From Cesiribacter sp. (GTDB lineage: Bacteria > Bacteroidota > Bacteroidia > Cytophagales > Cyclobacteriaceae): a stretch of DNA of 5,757 bases. The position numbers and the translations under genes were made by a program. Within the stretch, counting starts at the first letter, position 1; the number at the start of each line of letters is the position of its first letter. Positions 1-3,381 of this stretch are shown here, piece by piece. The notes beneath the pieces are model-generated. The model was not told where the DNA came from. It saw only the letters and a list, made by a program, of their open reading frames with translations, and ran no database searches. Location of the stretch: the NCBI GenBank assembly GCA_030147305.1, contig JASLAE010000427.1:1-5757 (forward strand), given 5' to 3'.

Positions 1-825
1 ATTCTCATAACCGCAGAGATAAAAACGTTAAATTCCAAATTTCTGGAGCTTAACCTGCGCCTGCCTAAGGCTTATTCTGACTATGAGATGGAAGTGCGCC
101 ACCAGTTAAACCATTTGCTGATTCGGGGTAAAGCAAATGTAACTGTGGAGGTGCAGTACATTGGCATAGCCAGTACGCATGTTGATTACAACAAAGCCCT
201 CTTTCTTCATTATTATCAAACTTTACAACAACTGGCAGAGAGTGTTGGGGCTCCGCAGAACGATCTATTCCGGCTGGCGCTGCAACAACCCGAGGTGATG
301 AATGCCCCGGTTGTAGAGGTGGGGGAAGACGAGTGGAAATTGATGGAAGAAACCATTCGGATGGCCGTTAAACAATGTGATGCCTTTCGCATAAGGGAAG
401 GAGAGTCCCTGCGCTACAAATTGCACGGCTACGCCTCTGAAATAGGCCGGTTGCTTACAGAGGTAGAGCGACTGGATGCTGGCCGGATTGATAACATCCG
501 GGAGCGCCTGGAAAAGAAGATTGTTGACCTGATGTCGCTGGAGAAGCTGGATAAGAATCGCCTGGAGCAGGAAATGTTCTTTTACATCGAGAAACTGGAA
601 ATAAGCGAGGAAAAAGTGCGCCTGCGTACCCACCTGTCTTATTTCGAGCAAACCCTGAATTCTCCCGAATCTAATGGAAAAAAACTAGGCTTTCTTTCTC
701 AGGAAATAGGGCGGGAGATCAATACCATCGGGTCTAAGGCCAACGATGCAGAAATTCAGCTGCTGGTAGTACAAATGAAGGAAGAGCTGGAAAAGATTAA
801 AGAACAAAGTCTTAATATTCTTTAG
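1..825 (+). CDS. yicC: YicC/YloC-family endoribonuclease, 5'-truncated by window edge
   Basis: The reading frame is open from base 1, upstream of the first in-window ATG at 88, and reads ILITAEIKTLNSKFLELNLR, the conserved N-terminal block of YicC proteins. The true start therefore lies left of the window. The fragment is 274 residues ending in TAG at 823-825. The family is usually about 290 residues, so perhaps 15-20 are missing. The C-terminal part matches the DUF1732 end of the family, with FLSQEIGREINTIGSKANDA at about residues 232-251 followed by an amphipathic helix. The middle (about 130-210) is rich in Glu, Lys and Leu and probably forms long helices. Family knowledge: E. coli YicC is a metal-dependent endoribonuclease linked to small-RNA turnover, and B. 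subtilis YloC is related; the protein is cytoplasmic. In many Bacteroidota yicC is followed by gmk, but here a hairpin and a convergent gene follow. Family assignment is very secure; the physiological RNA target is unknown. Confidence 0.95.
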   Translation: MLITAEIKTLNSKFLELNLRLPKAYSDYEMEVRHQLNHLLIRGKANVTVEVQYIGIASTHVDYNKALFLHYYQTLQQLAESVGAPQNDLFRLALQQPEVMNAPVVEVGEDEWKLMEETIRMAVKQCDAFRIREGESLRYKLHGYASEIGRLLTEVERLDAGRIDNIRERLEKKIVDLMSLEKLDKNRLEQEMFFYIEKLEISEEKVRLRTHLSYFEQTLNSPESNGKKLGFLSQEIGREINTIGSKANDAEIQLLVVQMKEELEKIKEQSLNIL

Positions 826-836
826 CATTTCATTTT

Positions 837-889
837 TCAATACAAACAGAAGAGGCTGCCTTAAAAGCAGCCTCTTCTGTTTGTATTGA
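837..889. terminator. Perfect 23-bp hairpin between convergent genes, likely terminator
   Basis: Arms 837-859 and 867-889 are exact reverse complements, closing on a 7-nt loop (CTTAAAA). It begins 11 bp after the yicC stop and ends 27 bp before the stop of the convergent tonB gene. On the + strand the stem is followed by TTTATTGAGGTTTT, a moderate U-tract, so termination of yicC is well supported. On the - strand the following bases are A-rich (AAAATG), so termination of tonB would depend on the stem alone. The placement suggests a shared bidirectional terminator. Confidence 0.85.
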
Positions 890-916
890 TTTATTGAGGT
901 TTTGTCATCAGACTCG

Positions 917-1603
917 TTAATGGGTAATTTTTATTGCAATGGGAAGTACCATGCGTTGTTTTACTGGACTTCCTTGTTGCCATGCAGGTTTCCAGGCAGG
1001 TGCATTCTGCAATACCTCAAGAATTTGTGCTTCCAGCTGTTTATCAAACCCTCTCACGATCTTCAGGTCTGTTAACCTGCCATCTTTATCAACTACAAAA
1101 GACACGTATACCTTGCCGTCCATGTTGCGCCGGATCAGGTGATCTGGCACCTTCACCCGTTCAAAAATATAAGCATAGAAGGCATCATAACCATTGGCAG
1201 GTTCTGCGGCCTGTGAGATATCCGGCATCTCCGGCGTAGCATCTGCTGGCGCGCCGCTACCGGGGATGCCATCTGGAGGCAGCACAGTAACAGGACCATC
1301 TGGTGGCGTGGTGATGGGAGGCTCCGGCACATCTGGTTCAGTAGGCAGCGGGTCCGGGGCTATTTCAATATTAGGGCCTGCAGGCTTAGGCTTGGGAGGA
1401 GCGGGTAATGAAACCGGTTGAAAATCAAAAACTACCTCCTGATCGGTTTTTTCAAAGTCAATAGGGCCATCGTGCAGGATGATAGGGGTTTTCCATTCAA
1501 AGGCGGTTACGACTAGTACCATACTTAAAACAAGACCCGCAGTAAAATACAGCGGGCTACCCTTGCGATAAGACTTTTGTTGTTGTCTGGAAGAGGATTG
1601 CAT
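917..1603 (-). CDS. tonB: Energy transducer TonB, copy B (Pro/Gly-rich linker)
   Basis: A 228-residue inner-membrane-anchored protein expected to pass proton-motive energy from ExbB/ExbD to TonB-dependent outer-membrane receptors. A short basic N-terminus (SYRKG) precedes one membrane helix at about residues 17-35, leaving on TAFEWK. The periplasmic linker at about 64-135 is dense in proline, including PAPPKPKP and repeated P-D/E-P units with glycine. A TonB C-terminal domain spans about 138-226, with NMDGKVYVSFVVDKDGRL and WKPAWQQGSPVKQ. The usual WxPG turn reads WKPA, and the final strand is PIAIKI rather than PxxF. No histidine occurs in the helix, unlike the Ser16/His20 pair of E. coli TonB. 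The ATG at 1603 is chosen because the basic segment and helix follow directly; upstream is A-rich without a clear Shine-Dalgarno. The gene lies after the terminator of the other tonB, so it is probably its own unit. Its receptor partners cannot be told from sequence. exbB and exbD are not in the window. Confidence 0.93.
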   Translation of the reverse strand: MQSSSRQQQKSYRKGSPLYFTAGLVLSMVLVVTAFEWKTPIILHDGPIDFEKTDQEVVFDFQPVSLPAPPKPKPAGPNIEIAPDPLPTEPDVPEPPITTPPDGPVTVLPPDGIPGSGAPADATPEMPDISQAAEPANGYDAFYAYIFERVKVPDHLIRRNMDGKVYVSFVVDKDGRLTDLKIVRGFDKQLEAQILEVLQNAPAWKPAWQQGSPVKQRMVLPIAIKITH

Positions 1604-1735
1604 AGGCTTTTTGAATTTTGGTTGATAATAAATGTTGGGATCTTACTAAAACCAACGAAAAAATTCTGGATTTATTCAAAACAAATCCTTTTAATTTCGT
1701 ATAAAAAATCAGCAGTAAATCCTCTTCACACAAAG
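1604..1735 (-). promoter_or_regulatory. AT-rich leader/promoter region of tonB copy B, no clear consensus box
   Basis: This 132-bp AT-rich gap sits between the terminator of the upstream tonB and the start of copy B, so the promoter for copy B must lie here or upstream. I found no good TAnnTTTG -7 box on the - strand. Two short inverted repeats are visible: GGATTT/AAATCC (1668-1673 and 1683-1688, 9-nt spacer) and GTTGG/CCAAC (1634-1638 and 1652-1656, 13-nt spacer). Either could be a regulator site, but arms this short also arise by chance. No Fur-type box was recognised. Confidence 0.4.
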
Positions 1736-1767
1736 AAAAACCCTGACTCGTTTTGAGTCAGGGTTTT
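1736..1767 (-). terminator. Intrinsic terminator after tonB copy A
   Basis: Arms 1737-1749 and 1755-1767 form a 13-bp perfect stem around a 5-nt loop. Read on the - strand, the right-hand side runs into five consecutive T residues (A at 1736-1740 on +), the standard stem plus U-tract layout. It begins 24 bp past the tonB A stop (1792) and closes the gcvH-vanZ-tonB A unit. A matching A-run on the other side of the stem would also allow weak action on the + strand. Confidence 0.9.
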
Positions 1768-1791
1768 CTAATTATTAGTCAGTCTGTTAGC

Positions 1792-2478
1792 TTACTTCTG
1801 AAGCTTAAACTTCACTGGGAGAATTTTACGTTGTTTAACCGCACGGCCACGTTGCTTGCCTGGGGTCCACTTGGTTAATTTAATTACCCGTATGGCCTCT
1901 TCGTCAAGTCCGTAACCCAGTTCACGGCCTTCTACCACTTCGGCAGATTCTACGTTGCCTCTTTCGTCGATAACGAAGCGTACATAAGCTGTACCTTCAA
2001 TACCTAAACGAATGGCCTGGCGTGGGTACTCAATGTTTTTGTAAAGGAATGCGTAGAATTCCTGCATACCACCCTGTGGTTGTGCTTCTTCTTCTACGAT
2101 GTCAAAGATCTCCTGCACCTTTTCTTCTTTTACCGGAGGTGCTGTAGGTACTGGAATATCTACCACACTTTCCGTATTAACCTCCGACATGTCCTGAATA
2201 GGTGGGGTCTCTTCAATTTCCTCTTCATCCGGAACTTCTATAATTTCCGGCTGCTTAGGAATTTCTTGTGGTGGTGGTGGGGGTGGCTGCTCCGTAATCG
2301 GAATATCAATGATTTCTTCAAATTCATCGCCACCAAGGTTGGTGATCTCTGCTACCTCGTCGTAGCTTTTCCATTCGAAGGCTACGACCACCAGCAAAAG
2401 GCTCACAACCAGTCCTATATTAAAGAACATGGTGGATTTGCGGGTTAAATCGTACTTCGGATTCTTTTTAAGTTCCAT
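1792..2478 (-). CDS. tonB: Energy transducer TonB, copy A (polyproline and acidic linker)
   Basis: A 228-residue TonB-type protein: a basic N-terminus (KKNPKYDLTRK), one membrane helix at about residues 16-34 leaving on VVAFEWK, a periplasmic linker at about 60-135, and a TonB C-terminal domain at about 138-226. The linker has six consecutive prolines (residues 65-70) and a strongly acidic stretch (PDEEEIEETPP) instead of the Lys-Pro/Glu-Pro repeats of E. coli TonB. The C-terminal domain carries GIEGTAYVRFVIDERGNV, WTPGKQRGRAVKQRK and a closing LPVKFKL, all typical of Bacteroidota energy transducers. It would span the periplasm and touch the TonB boxes of SusC-like or siderophore receptors. 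The ATG at 2478 puts the basic patch directly before the helix. The gene follows vanZ by 77 bp on the same strand and ends at a clear terminator. Copy B is an evident paralog of the same length. Family certainty is high; the specific receptors are unknown. Confidence 0.95.
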   Translation of the reverse strand: MELKKNPKYDLTRKSTMFFNIGLVVSLLLVVVAFEWKSYDEVAEITNLGGDEFEEIIDIPITEQPPPPPPQEIPKQPEIIEVPDEEEIEETPPIQDMSEVNTESVVDIPVPTAPPVKEEKVQEIFDIVEEEAQPQGGMQEFYAFLYKNIEYPRQAIRLGIEGTAYVRFVIDERGNVESAEVVEGRELGYGLDEEAIRVIKLTKWTPGKQRGRAVKQRKILPVKFKLQK

Positions 2479-2505
2479 AAGCTGACGTAAAAAAGTTTTT
2501 CGACC

Positions 2506-2542
2506 TTATTTAAATAACGTAAGAAATAGATAAAAGTGCAAA
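2506..2542 (-). promoter_or_regulatory. Weak candidate promoter or operator for tonB copy A
   Basis: In the 77-bp vanZ-tonB gap the - strand shows TTTG (CAAA at 2539-2542 on +), a 22-nt spacer, then TATTTAAA (2509-2516), about 30 nt before the ATG. Only three of the six defined bases of TAnnTTTG match, so this is tentative. The -7 candidate lies inside a perfect 12-bp palindrome, TTATTTAAATAA (2506-2517). That could be a regulator site or simply AT-rich symmetry. No terminator hairpin was seen in this gap, so co-transcription with vanZ is also possible. Confidence 0.25.
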
Positions 2543-2555
2543 CGTTGTGTTTTTA

Positions 2556-2930
2556 TTAGTACTTATAAATGACATAAAATATACCATAGCCCAGGAAACA
2601 ACCAATGCTGTTGGCCACCATATCCATTAATTCTAAATCGCGGCCGGGTACAGATAACTGAACAAATTCAATTATTATACCATAGCTAATCCCAACAATC
2701 AGGGCTGTGGCTACAGCATACCTCCGCAGGCTGGCATAAGTATACTGTTTTGTGAAGCCAATGATCATCAGCAGTGTAAGGACACTGTAGACAAAAAAAT
2801 GTACTACTTTATCAAAGCTTAACAATTCTACCCAGAGACTGGTTTTGGGCAATGCACTGCCCGGAGTTAGCGTAAGCAATAAAATAATCAGCAGCCAGCA
2901 AATTGCAAATAGGTTGTAGCGTAAAAACAT
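2556..2930 (-). CDS. VanZ-family small membrane protein
   Basis: A 124-residue, strongly hydrophobic protein with about four membrane helices (about residues 5-22, 42-60, 71-92 and 105-121). It carries the VanZ-family signature: SFDKVVHFFVY at 38-48 (Asp40, Lys41, His44), GIIIEFVQLSVPGRDLELMD at 84-103 (Glu88, Gln91, Arg97, Asp103), and NSIGCFLGYG at 107-116. The family is named after VanZ of the enterococcal vancomycin cluster, which gives low-level teicoplanin resistance. Most members are uncharacterised, and nothing here indicates glycopeptide resistance, as no van ligase genes are present. The polar residues on the membrane edges look conserved enough to suggest a binding or catalytic role, which is inference. 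It starts 17 bp after the gcvH stop, so the two are almost surely co-transcribed. It ends YKY-stop, 77 bp before tonB. The length is typical for Bacteroidota members. Confidence 0.9.
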   Translation of the reverse strand: MFLRYNLFAICWLLIILLLTLTPGSALPKTSLWVELLSFDKVVHFFVYSVLTLLMIIGFTKQYTYASLRRYAVATALIVGISYGIIIEFVQLSVPGRDLELMDMVANSIGCFLGYGIFYVIYKY

Positions 2931-2947
2931 TTAGTTGGGCACTGTGC

Positions 2948-3328
2948 TTACTGGCCAATCATCTCGCCATATTCCTGTGCAGACAGCAGGTTCTCATAGT
3001 CTGCCAGGTCTTGCAGGCGAATGCGGATCATCCAGCCTTTGCCGTATGGATCGCTGTTTACCAGTTCAGGCTCCGACTGCAGTGCCTCGTTTATTTCCTC
3101 TACAACACCGGTAGCGGGCATAAAGAGATCAGATACGGTCTTAACAGCTTCTACGGTGCCAAATACTTCGCCGTGTTCTACTGTTTCGCCCTGGGTTTCT
3201 ATTTCTACATAGACGATATCACCTAGTTCGCGCTGCGCAAAGTCAGTGATGCCTACCGTAGCAATATCGCCTTCCAGCCTGATCCACTCGTGATCTTTTG
3301 TATAGCGTAATTCTTCAGGAAATTGCAT
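2948..3328 (-). CDS. gcvH: Glycine cleavage system H protein (lipoyl carrier)
   Basis: A 126-residue cytoplasmic protein. H protein carries the aminomethyl group from glycine between the P, T and L proteins of the glycine cleavage system on a swinging lipoyl-lysine arm. The sequence is full length and canonical: N-terminal LRYTKDHEWIRLEG at 7-20, GITDFAQRELGDIVYVE at 26-42, and the lipoylation loop GTVEAVKTVSDLFMPATG at 57-74 with modified lysine Lys63. The C-terminal half has NEALQSEPELVNSDPYGKGW at 80-99. The ATG at 3328 follows the purine-rich AAAAAAAGAAGAAT, with no classical Shine-Dalgarno, as usual in Bacteroidota. A strong promoter match lies directly upstream. gcvP, gcvT and lpd are not in the window, so this gene is separated from the rest of the system. 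It sits between the secretion gene sprA and a VanZ protein, probably leading a gcvH-vanZ-tonB unit. Identification is secure; a side role as lipoate donor to other enzymes is possible but not shown. Confidence 0.98.
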   Translation of the reverse strand: MQFPEELRYTKDHEWIRLEGDIATVGITDFAQRELGDIVYVEIETQGETVEHGEVFGTVEAVKTVSDLFMPATGVVEEINEALQSEPELVNSDPYGKGWMIRIRLQDLADYENLLSAQEYGEMIGQ

Positions 3329-3348
3329 ATTCTTCTTTTTTTGACTGC

Positions 3349-3378
3349 CAAAAATACACCTCTTTCTGATTTTGCAAA
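3349..3378 (-). promoter_or_regulatory. Bacteroidota-type promoter of gcvH
   Basis: On the - strand, TTTG (complement of 3375-3378) is followed by an 18-nt spacer and TATTTTTG (complement of 3349-3356). This matches the Bacteroidota primary-sigma consensus TTTG / TAnnTTTG exactly. Transcription would begin around 3341-3344, leaving a leader of only about 13-16 nt before the gcvH ATG at 3328. The whole promoter fits in the 53-bp gap after the sprA stop, with the upstream box 3 bp from that stop codon. Confidence 0.75.
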
Positions 3379-3381
3379 AGC

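Noticed and set aside
265..651. 128-residue open frame on the - strand inside yicC
   Set aside because: Fully antisense to a well-recognised gene, with no family-like motif; a shadow frame.
1194..1421. Gly/Ser-rich 75-residue open frame on the + strand
   Set aside because: It is the antisense reading of the proline-rich TonB linker (Pro codons read as Gly), so the composition is an artefact.
2080..2448. Trp/Phe-rich 122-residue open frame on the + strand
   Set aside because: Antisense of the acidic and polyproline region of TonB copy A; composition explained by that, with no recognisable domain.
2556..2930. VanZ similarity read as glycopeptide resistance
   Set aside because: No van ligase, dehydrogenase or regulator genes are nearby, and most VanZ-family members are unrelated to resistance; Gram-negative outer membranes already exclude these drugs.
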